Source: Pseudarthrobacter sp. NIBRBAC000502770 (GTDB lineage: Bacteria > Actinomycetota > Actinomycetes > Actinomycetales > Micrococcaceae). From it: a stretch of DNA of 64,000 bases. The stretch spans positions 1,736,001 through 1,800,000 of the forward strand of contig NZ_CP041198.1 of the NCBI RefSeq assembly GCF_006517815.1, read 5' to 3'. This document shows positions 12,749 through 22,304 of this stretch, piece after piece. Position 1 is the first letter of the stretch. The number at the start of each line of letters is the position of its first letter. Below the pieces are notes generated by a model. It saw only the letters and a list, made by a program, of their open reading frames with translations. It did no database searches and was not told where the DNA came from. The translations under genes and the position numbers were made by a program.

Positions 12749-13375
12749 TTAGCGTGCGTAGAATTCGACGACGAGCTGCTCTTCGCAGGTCACCGGGATC
12801 TCGGAACGCTTGGGGCGGCGGACCAGGCGGGCCTGCAGGGCTTCCAGCTTGACGTCCAGGTAGGCCGGAACGGCAGGCAGGACGTCGCGGTGGGCGCCGG
12901 CTGCGGCAACCTGGAGCGGAACCATGGTTTCGCTGCGGCTGTGGACGTGGACCAGCTGGCCCTCGCCGACACGGAACGACGGACGGTCAACGCGGACGCC
13001 GTCAACCATGATGTGGCGGTGCACAACCAGCTGGCGGGCCTGGGCGATGGTGCGGGCAAAACCGGCACGCAGCACCAGGGCGTCAAGGCGCATTTCGAGC
13101 AGTTCGATGAGGTTCTCACCGGTCAGGCCCTTGGTGCGGCGGGCTTCTTCGAAGGCACGGGTCATCTGTGCTTCGCGGATGCCGTACTGTGCACGCAGGC
13201 GCTGCTTTTCGCGCAGACGTACGGCGTAGTCGGAGTCCTGCTTCTTGCGGGCGCGGCCATGCTCACCGGGGCCGTACGGACGGCGCTCCATGTACTTGGC
13301 GGCCTTGGGGGTCAGGGCAATGCCGAGGGACCGCGAGAGGCGGGCCTGACGGCGAGCACGAGTGTTGTTAGCCAC
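12749..13375 (-). CDS. rpsD: 30S ribosomal protein S4
   Basis: Primary 16S rRNA-binding protein that nucleates 30S assembly; 208 residues. Visible S4 features are the N-terminal RRQARLSRSLG region, KYMERRPYGPGEHG, the central REKQRLRAQYGI segment, and the S4 RNA-binding domain with MRLDALVLRAGFA, ARQLVVHRHIMVDG and the VDRPSFRVG turn. The start is GTG at 13375 with AAGGACAC as ribosome-binding site. It stands alone here rather than in the rpsM-rpsK-rpoA operon, as is usual for this copy in Arthrobacter-like genomes. No zinc-ribbon cysteines are present. About 170 bp upstream contain its promoter, not resolved. Confidence 0.97.
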   Translation of the reverse strand: MANNTRARRQARLSRSLGIALTPKAAKYMERRPYGPGEHGRARKKQDSDYAVRLREKQRLRAQYGIREAQMTRAFEEARRTKGLTGENLIELLEMRLDALVLRAGFARTIAQARQLVVHRHIMVDGVRVDRPSFRVGEGQLVHVHSRSETMVPLQVAAAGAHRDVLPAVPAYLDVKLEALQARLVRRPKRSEIPVTCEEQLVVEFYAR

Positions 13376-13544
13376 TTGTGTCCTTCCAATATCTGCGGTG
13401 TGTCAGGGTTACTGGCCTCCACGATGGAGAGCATCGGCCAACCGCTGCCTTTTGCTACTGGGCACAGGGCATAACCTTGCCAAAGTGAATTGGGGAGATT
13501 GTGCGTCCGCGCCTTGCCAGACAAAGATTCAGCTTACCACGCCA

Positions 13545-14999
13545 TCACGTGCCCCGGACAATCCTCCGCAGGCGCTCCAGCCGTTGGGCGATGTCCCGTT
13601 CAGCACCGTTGCCGGTGGGCTGGTAGTAGTCGCGGCCCACCAGGTCATCGGGCGGATACTGCTGGGTGGCCACTGCGTGCGGCGCGTCGTGGGCGTACTT
13701 ATAGCCAACACCGTGGCCCAGCTGCTTGGAGCCCGGGTAATGGGCATCGCGCAGGTGGGCGGGAATTCCGACGCCGAGGCCGGCCCGGACATCTGCGATG
13801 GCTTTGTTGATGCCCATGTAGGCGGCGTTCGACTTGGGGGCGGTGGCGAGGTGGACCACAGCCTCCGCCAGGATGATCCGGCCCTCGGGCATGCCAATAA
13901 GCTGCACGGCCTGTGCTGCTGCGACGGCGGTCTGCAGCGCGGTGGGATCTGCCATGCCCACGTCCTCGGCCGCGGAGATGACGATCCGCCGGGCCACGAA
14001 CCGGGGGTCCTCCCCCGCCTCGAGCATCCGGGCAAGGTAGTGCAGGGCCGCGTCCACGTCGGATCCCCTGATGGACTTAATGAACGCGCTGGCCACGTCG
14101 TAGTGCTGGTCCCCGGCACGGTCGTAGCGGACGGCGGCCGCATCCAGGGCGCGCTCGGTGTGGCGCAGCTCCACGGTGACCGGCTCTTCGGCGACAGGTT
14201 CGGAAGGTGCGCCGTCCTCCCCCGCTGGACGTTCGACGTCGTCCGCGTCACCGAAAGCGACGCCCGCAGCGGCTTCCAGGGCGGTAAGCGCCCTGCGGGC
14301 GTCGCCGCCGGACAGCCGGACCAGGTGCTCCAGGGCTTCCTCGCTGAGCCGGACCTTGCCGCCCAGCCCGCGCGGATCCTCCACGGCCCGCACCAGGAGG
14401 CCCTCGATGTCCGCATCCGTCAAGGGCTTGAGCGTGAGGAGCAGGGAGCGGGAGAGCAACGGCGAGACCACCGAGAAAGAGGGGTTTTCCGTGGTGGCAG
14501 CCACGAGGACCACCCACCGGTTTTCGACGCCGGGGAGCAGGGCGTCCTGCTGGGCCTTGTTGAAGCGGTGGATCTCGTCCAGGAACAGCACCGTGGTGGT
14601 CTTGTAGAGGTCGCGGGCGGTCAGGGCGTCGTCCATGACCCGCCGGACATCCTTGACGCCGGCAGTGATGGCGGACAGCTCGACGAACTTCCGGCCCGGC
14701 CCCCGCGCAATGACGTGCGCCAGCGTGGTCTTGCCGGTGCCCGGAGGGCCCCACAGGATCAGGGAGCTGGGTCCGGCCGGACCGGCGGCGTCCGCGCCTG
14801 CACCGGCCGCCAGCTGGCGCAGCGGCGAGCCTTGGCCGAGCAGGTGCTGCTGGCCCACCACCTCGTCCAGGGTGCGGGGCCGCATGCGAACGGCAAGCGG
14901 GCTGCGCGGCGAACCGTTGCCCCGGGAACCGGCGCTCTCCCTGGCGGCGGGCCGGTCGTCGTCGTCGTTTTCTGGCCCGTTCCCGAAGAGATCATCCAC
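13545..14999 (-). CDS. rarA: Replication-associated recombination protein A (RarA/MgsA)
   Basis: AAA+ ATPase of the RarA/WRNIP1 family acting at stalled forks. The protein has 484 residues: an N-terminal acidic stretch, the family segment [16 protein letters not shown], Walker [13 protein letters not shown] near 90, Walker [10 protein letters not shown], sensor motifs [13 protein letters not shown], then the tetramerisation/MgsA C-terminal domain ([20 protein letters not shown]). Its C-terminus is normal for the family. It is 170 bp upstream of rpsD on the same strand. Confidence 0.95.
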   Translation of the reverse strand: MDDLFGNGPENDDDDRPAARESAGSRGNGSPRSPLAVRMRPRTLDEVVGQQHLLGQGSPLRQLAAGAGADAAGPAGPSSLILWGPPGTGKTTLAHVIARGPGRKFVELSAITAGVKDVRRVMDDALTARDLYKTTTVLFLDEIHRFNKAQQDALLPGVENRWVVLVAATTENPSFSVVSPLLSRSLLLTLKPLTDADIEGLLVRAVEDPRGLGGKVRLSEEALEHLVRLSGGDARRALTALEAAAGVAFGDADDVERPAGEDGAPSEPVAEEPVTVELRHTERALDAAAVRYDRAGDQHYDVASAFIKSIRGSDVDAALHYLARMLEAGEDPRFVARRIVISAAEDVGMADPTALQTAVAAAQAVQLIGMPEGRIILAEAVVHLATAPKSNAAYMGINKAIADVRAGLGVGIPAHLRDAHYPGSKQLGHGVGYKYAHDAPHAVATQQYPPDDLVGRDYYQPTGNGAERDIAQRLERLRRIVRGT

Positions 15000-15062
15000 A
15001 TAGATAGGCTACTTCCAGTCCGGCACCTGCTTTTCCCCTCCCCCTGACCGCAAGGAACCGCC

Positions 15063-15731
15063 ATGCACGCCCCCGGCCACTCCGGCGCCCAGTCTTCCGT
15101 GAGGACAGCATTCGTGTCCGGCCCGCGGCTGCCGGGCTGGGCGGAACGCTTCGGCACCTCCCACGGCGGTTACCAGTTGCAGGACGGCGACGACGGCCTG
15201 CTCCTTGTGGCGGCCGACGGCGCGGAGGCGCTCCTGCAGGCTCCGTGGCCGGCCGATGGTCGTCCGGGCCGCGGCACCGGACCGCTGGAGCGGCTCGCGG
15301 CACTTGCTTCCCAGCCGCGCCGGCTGGGACTGCTGCTGGTGAGGCGGGGCGGATACGGCATCGGGGTGGCAAGTGAAGGCATCCTGCTCGCATCCAAGGC
15401 AGGCACCCGGTACGTCCAGTCCCGCACCGCGGCGGGCGGCCAGTCCCAGCAGCGCTTTGCCCGCCGCCGTTCCAACCAGGCCGATGCCCTGGTGGGTGCC
15501 GTGGCGCAGCAGGCCGTGGAGGTGTTCCGCGGGGCCGCCTTCGAGTATGTGGTGCCCGGCGGCGACAGGACCCTGGCGGACCTCGTCCTTGCCGAGCCGC
15601 TGCTGCGCGGGTACGCACGCTTGCCGCGCCTTGCCTACCTGGACGTTGCCGAGCCCCGGACCGCCGTGTTGAAGAAGGCCGCGGCGGATGCCTGCTCGGT
15701 GCGGGTCACGGTGACGGATCCGGCGGGTTAG
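15063..15731 (+). CDS. Actinobacterial VLRF1-type release factor (acVLRF1)
   Basis: A 222-residue protein matching the actinobacterial branch of Vms1-like release factor 1 domains, related to eRF1. The diagnostic stretch is SRTAAGGQSQQRFARRR at about residues 121-137, which carries a GGQ-like catalytic loop followed by a basic helix. Vms1/ANKZF1 proteins release nascent chains from stalled 60S subunits in ribosome quality control; a comparable peptidyl-tRNA hydrolase role is inferred for this family. The start at 15063 has AAGGAA upstream. The gene is isolated: divergent from rarA, convergent with a GNAT gene. Confidence 0.75.
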   Translation: MHAPGHSGAQSSVRTAFVSGPRLPGWAERFGTSHGGYQLQDGDDGLLLVAADGAEALLQAPWPADGRPGRGTGPLERLAALASQPRRLGLLLVRRGGYGIGVASEGILLASKAGTRYVQSRTAAGGQSQQRFARRRSNQADALVGAVAQQAVEVFRGAAFEYVVPGGDRTLADLVLAEPLLRGYARLPRLAYLDVAEPRTAVLKKAAADACSVRVTVTDPAG

Positions 15732-15748
15732 CCGGCCGTCCTTGATTG

Positions 15749-16564
15749 TCAGCAGCCGGTGGGGGCGCGCCGGGGGCGCTCCTGACGGTACAGGTAGCGG
15801 CCGGCTTCGCGGAAGCCTGACTTCGCGTACAGCTCCTGCGCGCCGTGGTTCGCTGCCGTGACCAGCAGCCAGAAGCCGTGCACGCCGCGCGCTTTGCCGG
15901 CGTGAAGCAGGCCCTGCAGGATGGCTGCGGCGAAACCCTTGCGGCGCGCTTCCGGAAGGGTGGCCATGCAGTACAGGCCGCCCTGCCCACTGCCGTCCGG
16001 GAGGGCAAGGCGCCCGACGGCGGCTGGCCGCCCGTCGCCGTCACGCGCCAGGGCATACACGGAGGGACAGCCCTTGAGGATGGTTTCGGCGACGGCCAGA
16101 GGGTCCTCCCCTCCCCGGCCGTCCACGTCCCACCAGACCCGCAGCCACTCCCCTGACGGCTCTGTGGAGAGTTCCACCGCTGCCGCGGCGCCTGCGGGAA
16201 TCCGGGCGTCCATTGCGCTGCGGGTCATGACCAGGGTCTCGGACTGGCGGGTGAAGCACTCCGCGTCCAGCAGCCGGTGAAGCGCGGACGCTGCCGGGGT
16301 GTCGAAGAGCTGGAAGATGACCGGGAGGCGGCGGCTGCGGTACCAGGCCCTGGCCTCCCTGAGCAGGCCCGGGAGGTCGTCGCTGCACTGGTCGCCACCG
16401 AACTGTTCACTGCGTGGCCAGATGGAGTTGGCCCGCTGGGTGACGCCTGCGGCCGCCCGAAGCATCCAGCCGCCGGCCTCATGGCGGTCCGGCGCTGGCC
16501 ACGCTGCGTCCATGGCGGCTTCAAGGCCCAGGGGTGCGGGTTGGACCTGGCTCGGTGTGGTCAC
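15749..16564 (-). CDS. GNAT-family N-acetyltransferase
   Basis: A 271-residue acetyltransferase-like protein. The acetyl-CoA binding region lies in the C-terminal half: YCMATLPEARRKGFAAAILQ corresponds to the GNAT V-[RKQ]-x-x-x-[RQ]-G-x-[GA] motif A, and LYAKSGFREAGRY to motif B. The N-terminal half looks like a degenerate GNAT repeat (WMLRAAAGVTQRANSIWP), as in two-domain actinobacterial GNATs. Substrate unknown. It starts with GTG at 16564, just after the aspS terminator, and ends 18 bp from the acVLRF1 gene. Confidence 0.85.
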   Translation of the reverse strand: MTTPSQVQPAPLGLEAAMDAAWPAPDRHEAGGWMLRAAAGVTQRANSIWPRSEQFGGDQCSDDLPGLLREARAWYRSRRLPVIFQLFDTPAASALHRLLDAECFTRQSETLVMTRSAMDARIPAGAAAAVELSTEPSGEWLRVWWDVDGRGGEDPLAVAETILKGCPSVYALARDGDGRPAAVGRLALPDGSGQGGLYCMATLPEARRKGFAAAILQGLLHAGKARGVHGFWLLVTAANHGAQELYAKSGFREAGRYLYRQERPRRAPTGC

Positions 16565-16588
16565 GGGGCTGTTCCTTCCTTAACGGCA

Positions 16589-16619
16589 GGAGGTCCCCCG
16601 GGCGGACCGGGGAACCTCC
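16589..16619 (-). terminator. aspS terminator
   Basis: A 13-bp inverted repeat with one mismatch (arms 16589-16601 and 16607-16619, loop of five) lies 33 bases after the aspS stop and before the GNAT start. Confidence 0.75.
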
Positions 16620-16651
16620 AATGATTGCGGCCTGGGGCCACTAACCGTGCA

Positions 16652-18448
16652 CTACTGCTTGTCTTCTGGCTTCTTCGCTTCCGGCTTTTTGGCCTCCGGC
16701 TTGAAGTCCACGCCCGCTTCCTTGCGCTGCTGCGGCGTGATCGGGGCCGGGGCCTCGGTGAGGGGGTCATGGCCGCCGCCGGACTTCGGGAAGGCGATGA
16801 CGTCGCGGATGGACTCGACGCCCGCCAGCAGCGACACCACGCGGTCCCAGCCGAAGGCAATGCCACCGTGCGGGGGCGCGCCGTACTTGAAGCCTTCCAG
16901 CAGGAACCCGAACTTGGTCTGGGCGTCTTCCTTGTCCAGGCCCATCAGTTCGAAGACGCGTTCCTGCACTTCGCGCTGGTGGATACGGATGGAGCCGCCA
17001 CCGATTTCGTTGCCGTTGCAGACAATGTCGTAGGCGTAGGAGAGCGCCGACTCGGGATCCTTGTCGAATGTGTCAAGGAATTCCGGCTTGGGCGAGGTGA
17101 AGGCGTGGTGCACGGCAGTCCACTGGCCTCCGCCGACAGCAACATCGCCGGAGGCGACGGCAGCGGCGGCGGGTTCGAACATGGGTGCATCCACCACCCA
17201 GCAGAAGGCCCAGTCTGTGGGATCGATCAGGCCGGTGCGGTGGCCGATTTCCACGCGGGCGGCACCCAGCAGGGCGCGCGAGGGGGTCTTTTCACCAGCG
17301 GCGAAGAAGATGCAGTCGCCGGGCTTCGCGCCCACGGCGTCGGCCAGGCCGGCACGCTCAAACTCGGTGAGGTTCTTCGCCACCGGTCCCGCGAGCTCGC
17401 CGTCTTCCTTGTACAGGACGTACGCAAGGCCCTTGGCCCCGCGCTGCTTGGCCCATTCCTGCCAGGCGTCCAGGGCGCGGCGCGCCTGCGAAGCACCGCC
17501 GGGCATGACGACGGCGCCCACGTAGGGAGCCTTGAACACGCCGAAGTTGGTGTCCTTGAAGAATTCGGTGAGCTCGGTCAGCTCCAGCCCGAAGCGAAGG
17601 TCCGGCTTGTCGGAGCCGTACCGGCCCATCGCGTCCGCGTACGTGATGCGCTGGATGGGCGTGGGAATCTCCACCCCGATGAGTTGCCACACAGCCTTGA
17701 CGATGTTCTCGCCCAGCCGGATGATGTCGTCCTGGTCAACGAAGCTCGCCTCGATGTCCAGCTGGGTGAATTCCGGCTGCCGGTCCGCGCGGAAGTCCTC
17801 GTCGCGGTAGCAGCGGGCGATTTGGTAGTACTTTTCGAACCCGCCCACCTGCAGCAGCTGCTTGAACAGCTGCGGGGACTGCGGAAGCGCGTACCAGGAA
17901 CCCGGAGCCAGGCGTGCCGGAACCAGGAAGTCACGGGCGCCCTCCGGCGTCGAACGCGTGAGGGTGGGCGTCTCGATCTCCACGAAGCCCTCCTGGTGGA
18001 GCAGGTCGCGCGCCACCCGGTTGGCCTCGGAACGGAGCCGCAGGTTGCGGCTGGGGCCGGGGCGGCGCAGGTCCAGGTAGCGGTGCTTGAGGCGGGCTTC
18101 CTCGCCGACTTCCACGTGTTCGTCAATCTGGAACGGCAGGGGGTCGGAGGTGTTGAGGATGGTGACGTCCTCGGCGATGACCTCGATCCCACCAGTGGCC
18201 AGCGCCGGGTTCTCATTACCTTCGGGGCGCTTGGACACGGTGCCCGTGACCTGCAGGACGTATTCGTTGCGCAGTCCGTGGAACACTTCCTCCTCGCGGA
18301 CCACCACCTGGGCCACGCCGGAAGCGTCACGCAGGTCGACGAATGCCACACCACCGTGGTCACGACGGCGGCCCACCCAGCCGGCCAGGGTTACGGTTTG
18401 TCCAATGTGCTCGGAACGAAGGGATCCGAGGTCATGTGTGCGCAGCAC
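16652..18448 (-). CDS. aspS: Aspartyl-tRNA synthetase
   Basis: Class II synthetase of the bacterial type (598 residues). The N-terminal OB fold ([18 protein letters not shown]) binds the anticodon; motif 2 is around [20 protein letters not shown]; the GAD insertion follows; motif 3 is [13 protein letters not shown]. The last residues form a Lys-rich tail with [13 protein letters not shown] repeats. Actinobacteria without AsnRS use a non-discriminating AspRS that also charges tRNA-Asn; which kind this is cannot be told from inspection. Divergent from the APC permease gene. Confidence 0.96.
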   Translation of the reverse strand: MLRTHDLGSLRSEHIGQTVTLAGWVGRRRDHGGVAFVDLRDASGVAQVVVREEEVFHGLRNEYVLQVTGTVSKRPEGNENPALATGGIEVIAEDVTILNTSDPLPFQIDEHVEVGEEARLKHRYLDLRRPGPSRNLRLRSEANRVARDLLHQEGFVEIETPTLTRSTPEGARDFLVPARLAPGSWYALPQSPQLFKQLLQVGGFEKYYQIARCYRDEDFRADRQPEFTQLDIEASFVDQDDIIRLGENIVKAVWQLIGVEIPTPIQRITYADAMGRYGSDKPDLRFGLELTELTEFFKDTNFGVFKAPYVGAVVMPGGASQARRALDAWQEWAKQRGAKGLAYVLYKEDGELAGPVAKNLTEFERAGLADAVGAKPGDCIFFAAGEKTPSRALLGAARVEIGHRTGLIDPTDWAFCWVVDAPMFEPAAAAVASGDVAVGGGQWTAVHHAFTSPKPEFLDTFDKDPESALSYAYDIVCNGNEIGGGSIRIHQREVQERVFELMGLDKEDAQTKFGFLLEGFKYGAPPHGGIAFGWDRVVSLLAGVESIRDVIAFPKSGGGHDPLTEAPAPITPQQRKEAGVDFKPEAKKPEAKKPEDKQ

Positions 18449-18485
18449 AGCACGCCTTTCTGCGGGAAAACAGTGGGAAGTTCAA

Positions 18486-18507
18486 TATGATCGTTGCGGG
18501 AACGATC
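18486..18507 (+). promoter_or_regulatory. -10 box and perfect inverted repeat ahead of the APC permease gene
   Basis: TATGAT (18486-18491) is a near-consensus -10. It runs into GATCGTT (18489-18495), GCGGG spacer, AACGATC (18501-18507), a perfect 7-5-7 inverted repeat over the expected transcription start in the aspS/permease divergent region. A repressor operator for the permease is the simplest reading; no -35 of quality is visible. Confidence 0.45.
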
Positions 18508-18545
18508 CCGTCCGAGTTTACCCGCTGGAAGGGCGATGCCACCGC

Positions 18546-19826
18546 ATGAGCGAACCGCAGCAGCTGCAGCGCAGGCTCGGGACCTTTGACGCCACCGCGA
18601 TCGGACTCGGGTCCATGCTGGGCGCCGGGGTATTCGTGGTCTTCGCTCCGGCCGCCGCGCTGGCCGGAAACCTGCTGGTCCTCTCCGTGCTCGTCGCGGG
18701 TGTGGTGGCGTACTGCAACGCCGTCGCGTCTGCCGCCCTTGCGGCCATTTACCCCACCAGCGGCGGGACCTACGTGTACGGCAGGAACCAGCTCGGCGAA
18801 TGGCCGGGCTTCCTGGCCGGCTGGGGTTTCGTCACTGGCAAGACAGCCTCCTGCGCGGCCATGGCTCTGACGTTCGGCAACTACGTGGCACGGGATTACG
18901 CGGTCCCGGTGGCGGTGGCCGCTGTCGTGGCGCTCACCGGAGTCAACCTGCTCGGCATAACCCGGACCGCCCTGCTGACGCGCATCCTGCTGTGCATGGT
19001 CCTCGCGACGCTGGTGTTCGTCGCGGTTGCTGCGTGGCTGGGCCCGCACGCCGGGGCCGGACCCGCCGGGGCGCCGTCGGACAACCCGGCGGGGGTGCTG
19101 CCGGCGGCAGGCCTGGTGTTTTTCGCCTTTGCCGGCTACGCCCGGATCGCCACGCTGGGCGAAGAAGTCAAGGACCCCGCCCGGGCCATCCCCCGGGCCA
19201 TCCTGGCAGCCCTGGCGGCCGCCTTCGCCATCTACCTGCTGCTGGCATTGCTCCTGCTTGCCCACCTCGGAGAGCGGCTCGGGACATCCGCGACACCGCT
19301 GCTGGACGCCGTCCTCGATTCCCGTCTTGCCCCTGCCGCGCCGCTGGTGCAGGCCGGCGCTGCCGCCGCGTGCCTGGGCGCCCTCCTCGCACTGATTACC
19401 GGCGTGGGCCGGACCACCCTGGCCATGGCACGGGAACGCGATCTTCCGGGCCCGCTGGCAAAAGTGGGTGGCAGCCATACCGTTCCGTATGTGGCCGAAC
19501 TCGCCGTGGCCGCCGTCGTGATCCTGCTCCTGGTGACCACCGACGTGATGACCGTGGTGGGCTTTTCAAGCTTCGGCGTGCTGGTCTATTACGCCGTTGC
19601 CAACGCCTCCGCCTTCACGCTGGCAACGCACCCCGGGTACGCCCCCCGCTGGCTGAATGTCCTCGGCTTCCTCGGCTGCGCCGTCCTGGCCTTCACCCTG
19701 CCCCGGGCTTCGGTCCTGGCTATGGCAGCGGTCCTGGCCGCGGGTGTGGCCGGGCGCGCGCTGGTGCTGCGTTTCCGGCAGCCTCAGCGCCAGCGCCAGC
19801 GTCCCGGGCCCCGAGGTCCTGACTAA
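18546..19826 (+). CDS. APC-family amino acid permease
   Basis: A 426-residue polytopic membrane transporter of the amino acid-polyamine-organocation superfamily. The start follows the family signature FDATAIGLGSMLGAGVF in TM1 (the unwound-helix glycine motif), with about twelve hydrophobic segments to the end. The conserved loop GYARIATLGEEVKDPARAIPRAI after TM6 is typical of APC amino-acid transporters. Substrate unknown. The frame is open far upstream antisense to aspS; the ATG at 18546 is chosen from the protein N-terminus. Its TAA stop overlaps the hisS TAG stop on the other strand by four bases (19823-19826), so neither gene has a terminator between them. Confidence 0.9.
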   Translation: MSEPQQLQRRLGTFDATAIGLGSMLGAGVFVVFAPAAALAGNLLVLSVLVAGVVAYCNAVASAALAAIYPTSGGTYVYGRNQLGEWPGFLAGWGFVTGKTASCAAMALTFGNYVARDYAVPVAVAAVVALTGVNLLGITRTALLTRILLCMVLATLVFVAVAAWLGPHAGAGPAGAPSDNPAGVLPAAGLVFFAFAGYARIATLGEEVKDPARAIPRAILAALAAAFAIYLLLALLLLAHLGERLGTSATPLLDAVLDSRLAPAAPLVQAGAAAACLGALLALITGVGRTTLAMARERDLPGPLAKVGGSHTVPYVAELAVAAVVILLLVTTDVMTVVGFSSFGVLVYYAVANASAFTLATHPGYAPRWLNVLGFLGCAVLAFTLPRASVLAMAAVLAAGVAGRALVLRFRQPQRQRQRPGPRGPD

Positions 19827-21193
19827 ACGGAGGCAGCTGCCGGCGAGGTGGTTTCAACCTGCACCGTGAGGTCCCCGACGGGCGGCATCCAGGTTTCGGG
19901 AGCGGCCAGCACCTGTTCACCGGTGCGGATGTCCTTGACCTGGTGGGTGCCGTCCTCGTCGGTGAACCAGACGAAGGGGATCCCCCGGCGGTCCGCGAAC
20001 TTGATCTGCTTGCCGAACTTCTCGGCCCTGGCCGCCACCTCGGTGGGAATTCCGCGGCTGCGCAGCAGGGCGGCGACATCCTGGGCCGCGCCCCAGCTGT
20101 CGTCGTGATTCAGGGCCACCAGCACGGCGGTGGGAACCGAACGGGAGGCTTTGGCCAGGTCCTGGCTGAGGATGCGCGACACCAGGCGGGTCACGCCGAT
20201 GGACAACCCCACGCCCGGGAACTTGCGGTTGCCCTTGGACGCCAGGGCGTCGTACCGGCCGCCGGAGCAGATGGAACCCAGCTGCTCGTGGCCCACCAGC
20301 ACCGTTTCCACCACGGTGCCGGTGTAGTAGTCCAGGCCGCGGGCGATGCTGAGGTCTGCCAGTACCTTGCCGGGAGCCCGCTGCACGGCGGCATCGATGA
20401 CCTGCTCCAGTTCGTCCAGGCCTTCATCCAGGAGCTCGTTGCTGACACCGAGGGCACGGACCTGCGCCACGAAGGACGTGTCTTCCGTGCGGATGGCGGC
20501 GAGCTGGAGTGCCTTGGTGGCCTGGTCTTCGGTTGCGCCCAGTTCGGCCTTCAGCAGTTCCGTCACCTTGGCGGGACCGATCTTTTCAAGCTTGTCGATG
20601 CTGCGCAGCACCCCAGCGGTGTCATCAAGGCCGATGCCGCGGTAGAAGCCTTCGGCCAGCTTGCGGTTGTTGATACGGAGGCGGAAGTCCGGGATGGGCA
20701 GCGCGCTCAGTGCCTCGGCGATGACCAGCGCAATTTCGACGTCGTAACGGAACGGAAGCTCGCCGTCGCCCACCACGTCGATATCCGCCTGCGTGAATTC
20801 ACGGGCCCGGCCCTCCTGGGGCCGCTCACCGCGCCACACCTTCTGGATCTGGTAGCGGCGGAACGGGAAGGCAAGGTAACCGGCGTTTTCGACGACGTAG
20901 CGGGCAAACGGCACCGTCAGGTCAAAGTGCAGGGCAAGCGCGTTGGGGTCGGCCTTGCCGCCCTTGACCGGATTGTCGCCCTCGTCCTCCTGGAGCCGGC
21001 TCAGTCCATAGACTTCCTTGTCGATCTCCCCCTTGCGCAGGAGCTGGCCCACCGTCTCCACGGCGCGGGTTTCAATTGAGGCAAAACCATGGAGCTCAAA
21101 GACCCTGCGCAGGGTATCGAGCACATGCAGCTCCACCAGCCGCTCCTCTGGAAGCCACTCGGGGAATCCGGACAGGGAGGCGGTGCGTGCCAT
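19823..21193 (-). CDS. hisS: Histidyl-tRNA synthetase
   Basis: Class II synthetase of 456 residues. Motif 1 lies around FASIETRAVETVGQLL, motif 2 around RYQIQKVWRGERPQEGRAREF, the histidine-specific motifs LDYYTGTVVE and CSGGRYDAL follow, and an anticodon-binding domain closes the protein. The start at 21193 begins at the family N-terminus (MARTASLSGFPEWLPE); the frame is open about 78 bases further upstream but that part is not conserved-looking. Its 3' end overlaps the permease stop. Confidence 0.96.
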   Translation of the reverse strand: MARTASLSGFPEWLPEERLVELHVLDTLRRVFELHGFASIETRAVETVGQLLRKGEIDKEVYGLSRLQEDEGDNPVKGGKADPNALALHFDLTVPFARYVVENAGYLAFPFRRYQIQKVWRGERPQEGRAREFTQADIDVVGDGELPFRYDVEIALVIAEALSALPIPDFRLRINNRKLAEGFYRGIGLDDTAGVLRSIDKLEKIGPAKVTELLKAELGATEDQATKALQLAAIRTEDTSFVAQVRALGVSNELLDEGLDELEQVIDAAVQRAPGKVLADLSIARGLDYYTGTVVETVLVGHEQLGSICSGGRYDALASKGNRKFPGVGLSIGVTRLVSRILSQDLAKASRSVPTAVLVALNHDDSWGAAQDVAALLRSRGIPTEVAARAEKFGKQIKFADRRGIPFVWFTDEDGTHQVKDIRTGEQVLAAPETWMPPVGDLTVQVETTSPAAASV

Positions 21194-21281
21194 GGGGAAG
21201 GTTCTCCTTAGGGATGGAAGGCGCGGCGGCACCGGCGGCCACACCGCCCAGGCGGCGTACGGCGGCAGCACAGCCAGCCAT

Positions 21282-21312
21282 GCATAAACTATGTGCGGCA
21301 GCCAGTTTATGC
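21282..21312. promoter_or_regulatory. Perfect 9-13-9 inverted repeat between hisS and the cyclophilin gene
   Basis: GCATAAACT (21282-21290) and AGTTTATGC (21304-21312) form perfect arms around 13 bases. Each arm contains TAAACT, a TANNNT -10-like hexamer, one on each strand. The site is about 90 bp from the hisS start and 110 bp from the cyclophilin start in an otherwise GC-rich gap. Confidence 0.5.
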
Positions 21313-21421
21313 GTCATCCGTGTGCATCTCTAATGCAGCGGACGCGTACAGCCTGGCCCCTTTACTTCCTGCGCCCCGCGGCTGCCCGCGGAATGCAGGA
21401 GCCCGACGATGAGGAGGACCC

Positions 21422-22240
21422 TTGGCGGCCAGTTCACGCAGTGCCCGCGAAACGAAACGGCGCATCCAGCAAATGGAAGCCAAGCGTGAGCTCCGGCGCG
21501 ACCAGGAGAAGCGGCGGAAACGGGACAACCTCGTGGCCGCCGGTGCCGGAACCGCCGCTGTGGTGCTCGCCGTCGTCCTTCAACTCACCGCGTTCGCCGG
21601 GAACCCCACCGAGGACGAATATGCGGCAGCCAAGGCGGGGCTGACAGAGCCGTCCGCTTCCGCCAGCGCGTCCGCCACTCCGTCGGCTCCGGCAACCAAC
21701 GGTCCGAACATTCCGGCGGCAGACACGGCGGCCGGAAAGACGTTCACCGGGCAATTGATGCTGAACGGCAGTCCCCTGGGCGTGGAGGTTGACGGAACCA
21801 AAGCTCCGCAGGCCGCCGCCGTCTTCAAGTCCCTCAGCGACGAAGGCTACTTCAACGGCAAGACGTGCCACCGGCTCACCACCGCAGACCAGTTCGGCGT
21901 GCTGCAGTGCGGTTCGCCCAACGGCGACGGCCAGGGCGATCCCAACTACACGTGGGGCCCACTGGAAAACACCCCCGCGGACAACATGTATCCCGCCGGG
22001 ACCATTGCCGTTGCCCGTACCGGCAACAACGCCTACGGCAACGGGACGCAGTTCTTCATCGTCTACAAGGACACCGCCATTCCGGCAGATGCCGCGGGCG
22101 GCTACACCGTGGTGGGCAAGGTGACGTCGGGCCTGGATGTGGTGTCCGGCATCGCTGCCGCCGGCATCACGCCGGGTGCCAGCGACACGGACGGAGCGCC
22201 AAAACAACCAGTCACGATAGACTCGTTTTCTCTGAAGTAG
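21422..22240 (+). CDS. Membrane-anchored cyclophilin-type peptidyl-prolyl isomerase
   Basis: A 272-residue protein: a basic cytosolic head (RELRRDQEKRRKRDN), one transmembrane helix at about 38-58, a Ser/Ala/Thr-rich linker and a cyclophilin domain from about residue 100 on the outer face. Cyclophilin landmarks are GYFNGKTCHRL, GTIAVARTGNNAYGNGTQFFI and GYTVVGKVTSGLDVV. The start is TTG at 21422 with a strong GAGGAGG five bases upstream. In Actinobacteria this gene sits next to relA and hisS, as here. It probably helps fold secreted proteins. Confidence 0.9.
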   Translation: MAASSRSARETKRRIQQMEAKRELRRDQEKRRKRDNLVAAGAGTAAVVLAVVLQLTAFAGNPTEDEYAAAKAGLTEPSASASASATPSAPATNGPNIPAADTAAGKTFTGQLMLNGSPLGVEVDGTKAPQAAAVFKSLSDEGYFNGKTCHRLTTADQFGVLQCGSPNGDGQGDPNYTWGPLENTPADNMYPAGTIAVARTGNNAYGNGTQFFIVYKDTAIPADAAGGYTVVGKVTSGLDVVSGIAAAGITPGASDTDGAPKQPVTIDSFSLK

Positions 22241-22304
22241 GCCGGGCCCGCAGGGCTACGGTGCAGTACGTGAGTATTTCCCTCCAAGCGAAAGACTTTT
22301 AGCG

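Noticed and set aside
13362-15047. Open frame of about 560 codons antisense to rarA
   Set aside because: RarA is complete and conserved on the other strand; the antisense translation is compositionally biased.
16625-18490. Open frame of about 620 codons antisense to aspS
   Set aside because: Shadow frame caused by high GC3 codon bias; the translation has no recognisable domain and the real gene on the other strand is complete.
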